NCBI GenBank assembly: GCA_004194705.1
Contig: SADC01000900.1
Coordinates: forward strand, 228,609 to 292,608
DNA length: 64,000 bases
Direction: 5' to 3'
Source: Ditylenchus dipsaci
Lineage: Eukaryota; Nematoda; Chromadorea; Rhabditida; Anguinidae
Shown here: one piece after another, positions 1 through 12,639 of the stretch
How the letters are laid out: the number at the start of each line of letters is the position of its first letter
Position numbering within the stretch: position 1 is the stretch's first letter
Made by a program: the position numbers and the translations under genes
The notes under the pieces: generated by a model
The model's database searches: none
What the model was told of the DNA's origin: nothing
What the model saw: only the letters and a program-made list of their open reading frames with translations

Positions 1-710
1 ACTACCTTTCATTGTGATTCTTGTACTTGCTTCGAGTTTATAAGACAATTCTATCGCTTGTTCCAAAAAAAGAGTTTAAAAGAAAAATAGAAAAAAAACA
101 GATAATATGCCGTATTTTCTCTATACATGGTTCCTTTATAAGTGACAGAATGGTTGTTCCCTTTTCTTGTTAGTCAAAGGTTAGCCAGTGTATGCTAAGA
201 CAGACTCAAACTTTTTTCTCGAACCACAAAAAGTGTAAAAAAATGTTTGAGTCAGTCTAAACCAGGGCTCTCATATCAAAGTTTCAAAATAAAGTCAATT
301 TTGACGAACAAAGTACAATTTAGTCAGTTTTTTTAAATGCCATTTTATGTAATGCTTGGTGAGATTTGAGCAACAAAAAGATATTTTGACGTGAAATTTG
401 GAAAATTATAAAGATTTAAAATCCCGCATACAGTAAAAATCTTCAAATAAAGTATAAGTCAGAGCCCGCGTCTTAACGTTTCGATAGACGCAGGAAAAAC
501 CGCATTGTGGAATAGAGCCTTTTTACCTCAATAAGATCCAACGCTCAGCCAAAAATTCTTAAGATATTCTTAAAAATATTTGACGCTACACTCTATCTGG
601 GTCCCCTGCAAAAAAAGCCTGAGCTTAAAAAATAGCAGAAAAAATCAAGTTTGAGTCCATCCTAACCCATGTTGGTCTACCATTGCCTTGCGGACATAAG
701 TAAGATACAG

Positions 711-1275
711 TCGACGCTCTCTATAAGATACACCCTAAATTTCGTTGCCGCTTTGGGTCCGACACTCTTTCTAACCAGTGTTGGCAATTTGAATAGCGCG
801 ATTCGAATTCGAAAGGTTCAAAAAAGGGCGATTCACGTGAATTACAGTCATTTGAACTTGAATCGCATTTTGAGCAGAAGCAATTCAAAAATGCTCAACG
901 ATTCATTTTGCCAACACTGTTTCTAACCTGATTTCTGAAATGCTTTGCCGAATGTTATTCGTCAGTCTAGTTAGGAACTATCGCAAGGATCCCGATTTTA
1001 CCGATCGTTTTTGCTTTCGACAAAAGTTTTGCAAGTAAGACGCGCGACGCTCTCTATAAGATACACCTATTTAAGATTTAGGTGTATCAGTGGAGAGCGT
1101 TGCGGATCTTACTAGCAAAACTTTTGTCGATTGCAAAAATGATCGGTAAAATCGGGATCCTTGCGATAGTTCCTAACTAGACTGACGAATAACATTTGGC
1201 AAAACATTTCAGAAATCAGGTTAAAGAAAGTGTCGGACCCAAGGCGGGACCAACTTTAGGGGTGTATCTTATAGC
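711..1275. repeat. Palindromic element split by the hAT-like MITE
   Basis: The left arm (711-775 and 928-1018) is the inverse of 1125-1275: shared GGGTCCGACACT, AGTCTAGTTAGGAAC and CGATCG... blocks appear on both sides. A smaller palindrome (about 1045-1110, GGTGTATC / GATACACC) occupies the centre. The ORFs called across it are by-products. Confidence 0.75.
776..919. mobile_element. hAT-like MITE with 8-bp target-site duplication
   Basis: 144-bp non-autonomous element with terminal repeats CAGTGTTGGCAA / TTGCCAACACTG, flanked by the perfect 8-bp duplication TTTCTAAC (768-775 and 920-927). An 8-bp duplication and CAGTG termini are typical of hAT elements. It interrupts the left arm of a larger palindrome (711-1275), so it is the younger insertion. 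Confidence 0.85.
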
Positions 1276-1316
1276 CATAGGTGTCATAAAACCACAAAGG
1301 CTAAAAGACCACAACA

Positions 1317-1457
1317 GGACAAAAGACCAGGACAAAGCTTTTTTTTGCTGCAAAAAAAGACTTTTTGCATCAACTAATTTTGCAGCAAAAAAAAAGTCTT
1401 TTTGCAGCAAAAAAAAAGTCTTTTTGCAGCAAAAAAAAGCTTTGTCCAAAAGACCAC
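1317..1457. repeat. Poly-A/T palindromic repeat, CTTTTTGCAGCAAAAA units
   Basis: Alternating CTTTTTTGC and GCAAAAAAAG units, bounded by GGACAAAAGACC-like ends facing each other. Both strands give ORFs of Lys/Phe repeats, which I regard as artefacts of the repeat. Confidence 0.7.
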
Positions 1458-1608
1458 GGATCAATAAAAAAGGACAAAAAGTTATTTATATCGAAGGTCG
1501 ACTGTGCAATTTAACCAATTGACAACCGCCCTCTATCTGAACTAATGGATCAACTCATGCGTTAAATGCCCAGACATTTGTCAACATTAATTCTAAAAAC
1601 GTTTAGTA

Positions 1609-2361
1609 CAGTCAAACCTCGGTTATCCGGCATCCCTGGAGACCGGCCTTAGGTTGCCGGAAAAACGAGGTTCGAATAACTGGAGTGCTTGATAACTGAG
1701 GGTTCTTATCCTTTTGAGACTAAGGTGCTGGTTAATCGAGGTTTTCATATATTCAGGTTAAAAAAGCTCATTGAAAAGCAATTTGTCAATTAACAACACA
1801 ATTCATAACAATTAATGAAATAGTTCACAAAAATTAGTGAAAATAGTTGGTCAGTTTCTTTTGAGTTTGTTTTTCGACCGGATGCTAGTATGAAACCCCG
1901 CAGCACGCAAGTCCCCCTTTAGGAAAATGGCTTGGTTGCTTGGGTTGAGATGCGCACACCCACATACCTTAGACACAAATCACTCGAAAGTGACTCTGGA
2001 TGCATGGAAAAAACATGCATACCAGAGTTTATATATGCGGTAAGCTTCAGAAAGTGAAAATGGGTTAAAAATCCGCGATTTTTTATGACATTATTTTTAC
2101 CATGATTTGTATGCCATGACTTAAAAAAGGCTGAAATTTAGTGAAAAATACCTAAAGATGACCGCTTACCCTAAGAGGTCTCTTACCACCACCAGAAAAT
2201 TGACAAAAATGAGCGAAAAAATAAAAAATTATTAGTGAACTTTTGAGACCATGGGGACTGCCGTTAATTGAGGTTGAATCATATCGTGGGGACCGACTCG
2301 GGGGTGCTGGATAACCGAGGGTGCCGGATAACTGGAATGCCGGATAACCGAGGTTCGACTG
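1609..2361. mobile_element. pogo/Tigger-like non-autonomous element (TA target site)
   Basis: Terminal inverted repeats CAGTCAAACCTCGGTTATCC at the left and GGATAACCGAGGTTCGACTG at the right, both flanked by TA. Termini of the CAGTC..ACCTCG type and TA duplication are characteristic of pogo-like Tc1/mariner elements. No transposase frame is visible. The interior (about 1925-2040) holds a second dispersed repeat. Confidence 0.75.
1945..2040. repeat. Dispersed repeat with TGGATGCAT...ATGCATACCAGAG hairpin
   Basis: The same block (GAGATGCGCACACC, CATACCTTAGACAC, AATCACTCGAAAGTGA, then CTCTGGATGCAT paired with GCATACCAGAG) recurs near 34135-34215 and, inverted, at 55685-55780. The hairpin part alone recurs at 2552-2590. 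It marks the end of an otherwise unrecognised repeat family. Confidence 0.6.
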
Positions 2362-2399
2362 TAGTTATGAATTTGACAGTAGTAATCAATAAATTTGAC

Positions 2400-5300
2400 T
2401 GTAGTTATCGATTTTCTCAAATTAAATTTTGAAAAAAAAATTGATTTTATTTATTCTCACTCACAGTGACAATCTCAGTAGGCTTACTCACCGTCTTTTT
2501 TCATCCTCACTCTCACTCACTGACCGAAAATCAGAGTGAGTGCAAACACTGCTCTGGATGCATAGAAAAAGCATGCATACCAGAGTTTCTGTATCCGGTA
2601 GACCCCAGTATTCAAAACTGTATTCAACATCTTCATTTTTTTACTGGTCTCTCTAGGATAAGTGGCTCCTTTTTTGTCCTTTTCCCTCCTAATACCTAAT
2701 ACCTTTGAATTTCTTTTTTACTCATTTTATGTCGAAATCACTATTTAAAAATGGTTTTTAGACACTTTTAAAAGCGGGAATGGAGGGCGCTTGATATCCT
2801 AGGTAGATATCAATCGAAATAGATTGATATTATCCGATCTTCCACATATTTTGTGTTGAATTTATAGTGCGCAAGTGCACCTACCGTATTTTCTCTAATA
2901 GCTCACCCGTCTCCCTTAACAATGGAATACCTGACTGTCCTAAGAGCACATCCTGGTGCACAATTTTACGCTGAACACGATAGTAAAAAAGAAATTTTTA
3001 AAAAATCACTATTTGCGGGCCAGCTGCTCCCACGTACCGACCAAGTCAACGTTTTTGCGTGTGAAACTTCAAGAGAGCATACCTCGTCAATTTTTATTAT
3101 CGAATGCTGTAATTTATAACTTAAAAGAAAGCGCAGATCATGGGCCTTCTGATGAGATATTATTGAGGTATTGATGACCATTAAATGTAAAAATTTTACT
3201 TCAAAGAAAAAATTGTGTCATTTTGTGGTCTTCCGGTCGCTGTTGTCTTTTGTCCGTGTCCGATCTCATAGAAAGCGTCAACTGTATTTTAGTTAGCGTA
3301 TAACCTCTAAAATTTCCTTCCTCAAATTAAAAAAATGGTGGTGTGGATGTTTGCCTTGGTCCCTGTTATTGTTTTTTTGTGATCTTTCAGGCTAAGGCTC
3401 AATCAAAAGTAGGCCCACGTATGTTAAGACGAACTTAATCATGAGTCTGAAATAAGTTTGAGTCCGTCCTAACATACGCTGGCCAACCATTGCCTGAGCC
3501 TAAAAAATCATAAAAAAACAGCAGGGGGACCAAGACAAATCCCCCCCATTGAGGGATAGGGCCAAGTTTTCGACATAGCTGACACTATAGTTGACAATAT
3601 AGTTCTATACTGAAGGCAGCATTTACATTGGCCTGGAACTGCTTTCATTTTGACGTCATCGTTCGAACTGCAAGTTTTTAAAAACGCACATTACGCCAAG
3701 AACCTCCTTACTAGCATTTTCAAAAGTTTGAAAAATGCTAGTGAAAAGCTAGTCAAAATGACCAGCATTTTACTAGCATTTTTCAAACATTGAAAAATGC
3801 TAGTAACACTATCTAGCATTAATAAAATCGCTAAAAAAAATTTAAATTGTGAACCCTGGTTCCTATAGGCAGACTTTACGAAAATTCCAGTGTCTCATAT
3901 TATTTTGTTAGAGCCTTGGTTTCATAGATTTCATCTTCTATCCATTAAATGAATTTTTAGCCTAAAAAGCCCTCTTTCGACATAACTTATCAAATGAAAT
4001 ATTAAAAACCAATCAAAATAGCTATAATACCGTCACTCAAGTAAATTTCAATCTTTGACCATTTGAAATGCTAAATTTAGAGACTGTCCAATCTATTTTT
4101 TTCTAAATATACATCTAATGTTTGGTTGATAATCATGCGCATTCTAATCTCCAACGTGCCAATCAGAAAAAACTTTTACTGCCCATATATTTGCTGCCTA
4201 AGCCTACAGTCAAACGTACTTATGAAATTGTTTTCTTTATCTGTGCATGTATTGGATTAAATTGTTTTGATCTTTTTGCTGTTCCCTCCAATTAAGCTGA
4301 CAGATATGGTCAGTCCAGGCAGTATAAAATAGCCTGGCCTGATGGATGGACTTCAGTATTTCCAGTATTCATATTTTTATATATTAGAAAAAAATTCATA
4401 TTATTTTTAAAACAAATTCTTTATTTCTAAATTTTGTAGTCTTTTAATTCAAAACGAATTTTCCGACTATTTTTATTTTTTTCAAAAATATATCAAAGTC
4501 CATATTTTTTCTTTATAACTGGAGTCGTTGTCACTATTTTTTTCGGATGACTATCAACTCGTGACTCGAGACGACATAAAAATCAACAATTTTCAGAATT
4601 TTTTTGGGAATTTACCTATTTTGACAAAATATTTTTTCCCATATTTTTGATAAAAAAGATTTTTTCGAAATTCTGAATTTGGTTTTTTTTTCAAAGTATT
4701 CGATATTTTAATGGCAGTTGCTTTGAAATCTCTACTGACCGTGTTTTAGGCATTTAGTTCTCAACCCACTTTTTAAATACTAAAATACACTTTTAGAATT
4801 TTGATTTTTAAAACTATTTCTCAGCTTTTTTAAGAACACAAAAACTATTTTAGGTATAATGAAAACAGAGATAAGCAGTTTCTAAATTACTTTTCTGACG
4901 TTTTTCAAGCTATGCGAAATAATCTGGGTAGTTTCGAGCATTTTCTAAGAGGCGTAGATTTTTACCTACCGTTTCTCCGCAAGTCATGCTAGGCTGGAGA
5001 AAAGACTGCCAATTTGGAAGGGTGTTTATACATCGGATTTGACAAACTCATCCTCTCAATTCTGCGGCCAAGGCACAAACTTGTAGGCTTTAGCATGGTT
5101 AAGCAGCTTTTCTAGACGGCTAGATTGAGGGAGTGCATAAGCTTTTTGAAAAATAATAAATAAAAATGCTAAATTAGTTTTATAAATATTCTTTCTTTTC
5201 TAAAACTACTGTGCTATTATTTAAGCAAACTTTTGCAGTCAAAATTTTAATAGATTAATTCTTTAAAACACTGCTTCATGTCCAAATTAAAGTTAGTTCC

Positions 5301-8300
5301 AAGCATTCTCCCCACTATTCACAACAGTCTTTCCCATTTTGCCAATTGTTATTTATGCGGTAAAAGTTCTGCCGTTAAAACTAGTAGGTGTTTATTACAC
5401 CATTGTCATTAGTTTTCAAAAGACAGTGTTATAAGATCCAATGCTGTATCGTATCGCAATCTAGTGGGAAAAGAGGTGGTGGTCACGGGGTTGCGGGTTA
5501 AAAGTGCGGGCCTAGTCTACAATCGGTACCGAAAATCTGCCTTCGTCTTCCCTGTTCTTTTTTTGTGAATAATGGACCATAATGGACACGGGGACCAAGC
5601 TATTTTTCACGAAAAAAAAACAACAGCGAGACCAAGGCAGATTTGTGTTACTAATTTTAGACTACAGCTCAGATCTATTTTACAAATTTCAATTTAAAAA
5701 ATATTAGCACACAAAGAAAAATCTTAAATTTACAGGATTATATTCTATTTTTATTTTTCTATCAATATATTCTCGCCTTGCTATTTCATTCGGCTGGACA
5801 TGTGTTGTCGGTCATGTTTTTACATCATGACTAGAACATCATGTTCTGCTGAAAGGACCTGCCTTCTACCTATTTAAAACTACTGAGGCTCCATATTCAA
5901 ACCTAATTTGCTAATTTGTCAATACTGCTACATTCTTCAAGAACATGACTATCCTTGCATGTGTTCTACAGTGGTTCTATTAAACCAAACTCCAGGCTAT
6001 TACTGCATCTAATGGGTAATCACCGGGAACACATGTATGGTTAGCTGTGTTTTGGCTATACTACTGCTTTTCTACTATTTTTTCAACTACTACTATTTCA
6101 CCTAACCGAGGTGGTTGCGCAGCTGCTTATCCTTTCTGTGACCATCGAATTTTCAAATTTGATCACATGCAAGAGGATATGCAGCTCTGAAGTCACCTTG
6201 ATAGTACTTCTAAATATTTTTGCAACAGCTTGTTCGCCAATTTCGCCTTTACAAATTTTTCGGCTGAATTTAGCAATTTTGATATTGAAAACTAAATTTT
6301 TGAGGAATTTTTTTGTCTTTCTTTTGTTACGAAAGTCCAAATTTTCAAATTCCCACCAGAATGAAACTTTACATTTTATCGGATCTAATCAACTTTTAAA
6401 CTCATCTTGAGACAAATTTTATGCACGCAGGAACAAAGAAAAGTCAAATATTGTGGTGGTTGAAAATATGACTCCTTATGAACCGCGTTGAACCAAGATA
6501 AAAAAAATTAAAATTTGGAAAAAACTATTTTCCAATTTTATGAGATTTACAAAAATATGTGAGTTTTAGTACTAAAATTTAAAAATTAGGCCAAAAAAAT
6601 TGGAAATAACATACTGATTGAACTATATTGAACTACTCAAAATTTAGAAACTACAATATTCCATCTAGGAAATATTATATTTTATTACTTCTACAGCAAA
6701 ATGTCTAGTCGAAGGCTGGTCTTCCCAGTGCCACAATCCCTTTAAAATTAAGAGGATTGGCACGAAGAAGTCCATTCTCCTATTAGTTCAATCGCAGTCA
6801 ACATTCTAGTTAACTATAAATTATTTATTATTCCATATACTATTTATTCTACTGATCTACACAGACCCACTTTACTGTGGAATTCTTAATGTGCAAATCA
6901 AGTAGCTCTGTTTAACACACAGAATGTTTGAGCAGATTTGGCATAGAGAATTCCATGTGTATTGTGGTTTTTTCACTTTTATTTCAACGGATTTTTTTAT
7001 TTCTCTATGATAGTCTATCGAAATTCATTCTCAAGGAATTTCTCAAGTTTTTGTGATCAAGATCAAAGATAGCTTTAAATTTCATTTTTTAACTTAGGCG
7101 AAATGTTAGATCAACCGCTAGTTTTAGATTTAAAAAAAAGTTTTTTGTAAAAAAATTCAAGGCTTGAACAATCGTTTTATCTCCATAAAATTATTTCTTA
7201 TATATAGAGTACCGTATTACTCTATAAAACGGGCACTCTCTAATAAATGGGCCCGTCAACTTTGAAGACTTATATCTTGGAGAAGAGTGAATATTTTGCT
7301 AAGCTGTTTGATGCATTTTCTTAACTCCCCCTAGCTCTATCGATTGCAGATTTTAGATTTTGGTTGAGCACCCGGAAATCTCGAGGATTTTGGCGGACCG
7401 GTGAAATCCTAAAAAATTATTTTGATGTTTCAGCCAACAATTTGAAAAATTGTTACCCAAAAACTTAACAGAAGGATACACCCGACCATTTTATAGTTAA
7501 ATTTTCATTAAATGACCATACTTGTTGATGCAAATGAAAATTTGGCAAGTTTGAATTGGCGGGGGACACTTTACTTTTGTCTGGCATTCCACTCTTTGCA
7601 GTTATTTCGAGCGATTTAAAAGAGTACAGTGAGAGACGAAAGAGAGGTGTCCGCGCGTATTTGAATTTGTCGAATTCTCATTTGCATCAAAAAGTATGGT
7701 CCTTTAAAAAAATAAAGAAAGGTACGAAGGCGTTAATTCCAAAAATGTTTTAGATTTAACGACTCCGGCTGTATAAAGCACCCATTGGTCTGTGCCGAGC
7801 AATCAAATGGTTCTCAGCAGTTAGTTTTGGCGTTTTCAGGGTCTCAGATTAAAAATTTCACGATCAAGGTAGCTTTTTGTACTTGTGTATTATTTTGACT
7901 TCTTTGTTTTATCTATTTATGAGTGTTTTTAATTTAGTCCATATGAACTTCTTTTCTCGTACGCTAAGGTCTCGAAATTACGAATTATGAACAAAAATGA
8001 AGAAAAGCTTACAAAAATATATAAAACAAGGAAGCCGAGACAATACGTATGCATCAATTTTTTTTATTATAAGTTAAGAGATGAGTACTACGATGAAACT
8101 TCGTGCACTTTTTTAGCCTACAAAAAAGCATACCTCAAAGTTGTCCAGAAAGAAAGCAAGAAAGGAAAGTTTGCAATCTCTATGTGGTTCTGAAAGTGAA
8201 AAAGGCAGTACATTAGGCAATAAAATAAAATTTGTATTAAAACACCATTTGTTTAGCTGTACTGATATTGTTGGTCGAATAAAAGTTTTTTTAACAATTT

Positions 8301-8325
8301 TAAAGGGAATATATTTTGGCTGTAG
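2400..8325. other. Gene-free AT-rich stretch with small inverted repeats
   Basis: I see no supported gene here. Inverted repeats: 3355-3530 (ends TTGGTCCCTG and CAGGGGGACCAA, a family also seen at 18.35-18.49 and 36.93 kb), a hairpin of TGCTAG/CTAGCA units at 3709-3803, and 5529-5643. An open stretch around 8110-8200 has coding-like composition but no supported gene structure. Confidence 0.5.
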
Positions 8326-8328
8326 GTG

Positions 8329-9076
8329 AAAACACACACCAAAATACTGATTTCCCGCAGTAAATTTGAATTTCAAACAAAATACTGATTTCCTGCAGTA
8401 AATTACTGATTTCCCGCAGTAAATTTTGTATTTCCTGCAGTAAATTTTGCGGGAATTTGAATTTTCAAGTCAGAAAATAACTTCAACTGGTCAGAATCCC
8501 ACCCCAGAGTGGCCAGAAGTCCCTGAAAGTTGGTTTTTTGGGGGTTTACTAAAGGGGGGGGGGTAAAGTTTTTGCGAAAAATCGATTGAGCGGATCAGAT
8601 TTCGGGTCCGATGGCTCAATTGCTCAGGATTCCACCCTTAACCATTCTCAACTATCTTAAACCACCCTAAACCATCCCAAACTGCTCCAGACCAGTATCT
8701 AACTACCCTAAATCAGTGCTTAGGTTGGTTTAAGATAGTTGAGAATGGTTAAGGGTGGAATCCTGAACAATTGAGCCGATCGGACCCGAAATCTGATCCG
8801 CTCAATCGATTTTTCGCAAAAAGTTTACCCCCCTTTAGTAAACCCCCAAAAAACCAACTTTCAGGGACTTCTGGCCACTCTGGGTGGCATTCTGACCAGT
8901 TGAAGGTATTTTCTGACCTGAAAATTCAAATTCCCGCAAATTTACTGCAGGAAATACAAAATTTACTGCGGGAAATCAGTAATTTACTGCAGGAAATCAG
9001 TATTTTGTTTTGAAATTCAAATTTACTGCGGGAAATAATAAATTTACTGCGGGAAATCAGTATTTTGGTGTGTGTG
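8329..9076. repeat. Long palindromic element with CTGATTTCC(C/T)GCAGTAAAT units
   Basis: Left arm 8329-8700 and right arm 8705-9076 are near-perfect inverse copies: ACACACACCAAAATACTGAT at one end and ATCAGTATTTTGGTGTGTGT at the other, with GGTCAGAAT, GTGGCCAGAAGTCCC and AAACCAACTTTC-type blocks mirrored. Subterminal units repeat several times. A decayed relative lies at 46757-46950. Confidence 0.85.
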
Positions 9077-10868
9077 AAATCAATTTTAGCCATATATTTT
9101 TTGGGGGAGGAGGGCAAAGTAACCATTTTGTTTTTTTGGTTATTTTTTATGTTTTAAACATTATTCTTTCGTAATATTTGCAAAATTATAAAAAAACAAT
9201 ATGAACAAAATTCTCAAATTGACTCCCCTCCCCAAGATTCCAAGACAAGATTTTTAACTGACATTTTGACCAAGACCACGAGCAAGATTTTCGAAAACGG
9301 CTAAGCAAGATCTTGGCCAAAAAACAAAATTAATAGTATAAATTTTTATAGCGAAACTTCTGCCAGTCTTATATAACTTTTATACGCACTATGTTTCCCT
9401 GTTCTTGATTTTGTGCTTTCTATATTGTTTGACGTGTGTTTCATTAGAGATGGAAATTTGACATTTTCGGGACGACACGGGACTAAATTTGAATAATTTT
9501 TTCCGAATAGGACACCGGGACGCAACATTGTTAAAAATTTTCAGGCTGGAAATTGTCCCGCCCCGTCATTTTTTAAATCTTGTCTAAGGCCCAAAAACAG
9601 AATTCGGGTATGTTATGACCCCTAAAACGATAAAATGGGTCGTCATACTTTTTGTAAATTTTTAATACAAGTTATGCCAGAAAACCGAGACTAACATTTC
9701 TAGAAATGACCCAGCAAGATCCCAAGGCAAGATTTTTAGTCAAAACTGGGGCAAGACAAGACAAGATCTTGGCCAAGATCTTGTCTTGTTTCTGTCTCTA
9801 GTCCCAAATATAGACCGTTTAAATTCAAAGTTTAACACATTTAAACGCATTAGAAGGGTGCTAGTTGGAATTTTTTTGGCTGCACACTTTTTTTTAGTTG
9901 AGCCTATCGTGTTCTAAAGCTAAATTTTCAATAATTGAATTTTCAATCTACAAAATTTTTTCGACTCTGTGTTAAAAATGCAATAAAAGGTGGTTTACGC
10001 CCCTAGTTTAGCCTTTACCCCTGTCGTTCTACCGGCTGTCCCAAAAATACCCGACGGATTTTATACGTCTTTTTTAAGATGATTCTTGCATTCAAAAATT
10101 ATTTCAATGATATCATTTTGTAGCTCTTTCCTTCTTCTTCCGAATGGTATATAAAGTTTTATAAGAATATTTTAGAAAAGCCATTTTTTGGCTACAAACA
10201 CATGTGAGGTCATTTTAGGATGTTGATAGGCATTTTTATCACTTTAACTGATCAAATTTTTTTTGGAAGTTCAAGGCTACAGCAAAATAAGAGCACCATG
10301 ATGTAGCGCAGTTCAAGAGCTTCAAAACCCACTTTACACAGAAGCTTTAAAAAATCTGGGTGTTGAGATATGGTTTTTTTGAAAAAATTAATATCTTGAA
10401 AATCGACCAAAATCAAATTTTTTGGAATTTTAGTCACTTTTTCAAGATATTAATTTTTTCAAAAATATATGCCACAAATATACTTTTTTCTGCTGCAAAT
10501 ATACTTTTTTCGCAGATTTACTTTTTTTCTGCCGCAAATCTGCGTCTTTTGCCGCAAATTCACTCTTTTCTGCCGCAAATATAGATTTTACAGTTGCCAG
10601 ATGCCTTTAATACAAGTCTGTCTTCTTTTAAGGCTTTAGGGAAAGGTTGGGTTTTTCGTTGGTTTTTAGCCAATATATACACTTTTTACGGCTTTTTTTT
10701 CAGCTGGATGTCTAGGATATGCAGCTATAGTGGGATGTGCACATCGGTTGACTTAGCCTTTATTTATTTTTGCTTTGAGATGTTTTTTTTTCAGGGCTTT
10801 ATATTTGTGATTTTAGGTTTGCTAGACAGGTGAATTTTTATTTTTCACACCTATCGCACTGCAATTTC

Positions 10869-11070
10869 ATACAGCTAGACAAGTTCTCAAACGAATGTAA
10901 TGTCACGTCGATTTTTTTTGAATATGTGTCAACTGTAGATTTTGTAGTGCTGTATGTAGTCGAAGTGCGACTCTCTATGTGCCTTCGTGCTCCACCCCAG
11001 GACAGTATGGCTAGGTCGTTGTAACATAACTGTCGGAGCACGTTAACTTCAAGAGGCTGCCTAGCGAGAG
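10869..11070. other. Structured two-hairpin core, copy 1
   Basis: Hairpin I: CATACAGC (10869-) with GCTGTATG (10949-10956). Hairpin II: CGTGCTCC (10986-10993) with GGAGCACG (11035-11042), enclosing GACAGT (11001-11006) with ACTGTC (11029-11034). Followed by the conserved AGGCTGCCTAGCGAGAGT. Confidence 0.55.
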
Positions 11071-11914
11071 TTAGGCTTTTCTGATATTTATTTCACCCAT
11101 TTCAGGTCTTATCGTAATTTAACAGACTAATTATTTACTGGTGTCGGCGACCAGCCATAAATCAAATTCTTCTTGTTCTATGCGTACTTTTCATATAGAA
11201 AGAACTTTTTCGTGTCGGTGATTGGATGTATCATATTCAAGTAAATCTGAAAATAAGTGAAGTAAATGTCAGAAATGCCTAACTCTTGCTAGGCAGCTTC
11301 TTGAAGTTAACGTGCTCCGACAGTTATGTTACAACGACCTAGCCATACTGTCCTGGGGTGGAGCACGAAGGCACATAGAGAGTCGCACTTCGACTACATA
11401 CAGCACTACAAAATCTACAGTTGACACATATTTAAAAAAAATTCGACGTGACATTACATTCGTTAGAGAACTTGTCTAGCTGTATGAAATTGCAGTGCGA
11501 TAGGTGTGAAAAATAAAAATTCACCTGTCTAGCAAACCTACCTGTCTAGTTCACCTGTCTAGCAAACCAAAATCACAAATATAAAGCCCTGAAAAAAAAC
11601 ATCTCAAAGCAAAAATAAATAAAGGCTAAGCCAACCGATGTGCGCATCCCACTATGGCTGCATATCCTAGACATCCACCTGAAAAAAAAGCCGTAAAAAG
11701 TGTGTATATTGGCTAAAAACCAACCTTTCCCCATAGCCTTAAAAGAAGACAGACTTGTATTAAAGGCATCTGGCAACTGTAAAATCTATATTTGCGGCAG
11801 AAAAGAGTGAATTTGCGGCAAAAAAACGCAGATTTGAGGGGTGCGCGACGTTTTACTACCAGGACAGTTCACTACCGAGGCCGTTTCACTACCGTGCCGT
11901 TTCACTACCAGGAC

Positions 11915-12076
11915 TGCAAGCGTGGCTTGCGGCTTCGTGGGGATCGTCCGAAAAGCAAGCACATAGAATATGTCAAAGCCGTCACGAACATCTTGGCCAT
12001 GGTGGAAGACTATGAGAACAGAAACCTGATGGATTACCTTTGTGGAGTCGCTCTGAACTTCGTCATGGAAGAATAA
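11915..12076 (+). pseudogene. Coding-like fragment captured inside a transposable element
   Basis: A 53-codon open segment, richer in GC than its surroundings, reads CKRGLRLRGDRPKSKHIEYV then VTNILAMVEDYENRNLMDYL and ends FVMEE with TAA; AATAAA overlaps the stop. It sits between the terminal inverted repeats of the 11839-12534 element. It may be the end of a decayed transposase or a captured host exon. I do not recognise the family. Confidence 0.35.
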
Positions 12077-12151
12077 ATCTATAGTTTAACTTCATTTATT
12101 GTTTTTGTTGTTGTTATGTTTATGTTGGATGTTGTTATAATGAATAAAAAT

Positions 12152-12396
12152 TTGGACCCTAGTATAGAATACCTCCCCCACCCCAAAATTTTCCTTCTAA
12201 AACTTAAGTGAAGACTACCCAAATTTATGTCCCAGACCCCCAAAAATATGCGTAAAGTCTTTATTAGTCACAACTTCCGTACGCTGGCCTACCCTCAAAC
12301 CTAAGGGCTAAGCCTAAACTTGTTGTTTGCAAGGGTAGTTACAGCGATTTTGAAAACGTCCGATTTTGGGGGGGGGGTATTCTATACTAGCGCCAA
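12152..12396. repeat. Small inverted-repeat element with poly-G, ends GGACCCTAGTATAGAATAC
   Basis: Left end TTGGACCCTAGTATAGAATA and right end TATTCTATACTAGCGCCAAA with a G-run beside it. Related termini recur at 59606-59712, and partly at 56080-56135 and 58970-59000, so this is a dispersed family. Confidence 0.6.
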
Positions 12397-12639
12397 ATTC
12401 TGAATTCGTAGAAGTTTGAATATAAAATGTCCCTGGTAGTGAAACGGCTGGCAGTGAAACGGCTGGTAGTGAAACGTCCCGGTAGTGAAACGGCCCGGTA
12501 GTGAACTGTCCTGGTAGTGAAACGTCCTGCTCCCGATTTGAGGCAGAAAAAAGTAAATCTGCGGCGAAAAAGTATATTTGCGAGAGAAAAAAAGTATATT
12601 TGTGGCAAGAAAAAGTATATTTGCGGCAAAAAAAGTATT

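Larger units (their letters stand above)
11839..12534. mobile_element. Nested DNA element, GGG...CCC termini, 8-bp TSD (Merlin-like?)
   Basis: Terminal repeats GGGTGCGCGACGTTTTACTA and, inverted at the right, GTGAAACGTCCTGCTCCC, followed inward by repeated CACTACC/GGTAGTG units. A perfect duplication GATTTGAG flanks it (11831-11838; 12535-12542). The 8-bp duplication with GG-starting termini would suit Merlin, but hAT or P cannot be excluded. It carries the coding-like fragment at 11915-12076 and a further small element (12152-12396). Confidence 0.75.
10478..12636. mobile_element. Large palindromic element, relative of the 9-bp-TSD family (copy 1)
   Basis: Arms 10478-11073 and 11278-11835 are inverse copies about 560 bp long, with a 200-bp loop. 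Subterminal units of TACTTTTTTCTGCCGCAAAT at both outer ends (10478-10590; 12543-12636) resemble those of the elements at 34547 and 43029. The arms contain the same structured core (10869-11070 and, inverted, 11282-11480). The right end was separated by the 11839-12534 insertion. Confidence 0.75.

Noticed and set aside
1196..1522. 108-aa plus-strand frame and its 82-aa minus partner
   Set aside because: Mostly Lys/Phe from CAAAAAAAG/CTTTTTTTG palindromic repeats; both strands open for the same reason.
8110..8329. Plus-strand open frame with basic, Ser-rich stretch (KKARKESLQSLCGSESEKG)
   Set aside because: An acceptor-like TTTTTTAG precedes it and the composition is protein-like, but no donor or neighbouring exon fits and it runs into the terminus of the 8329 palindrome.
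10594..11041. 79-aa and 67-aa frames in the large palindrome
   Set aside because: They repeat with changes in the opposite arm and fall in the transposon core, where pairing, not coding, is conserved.
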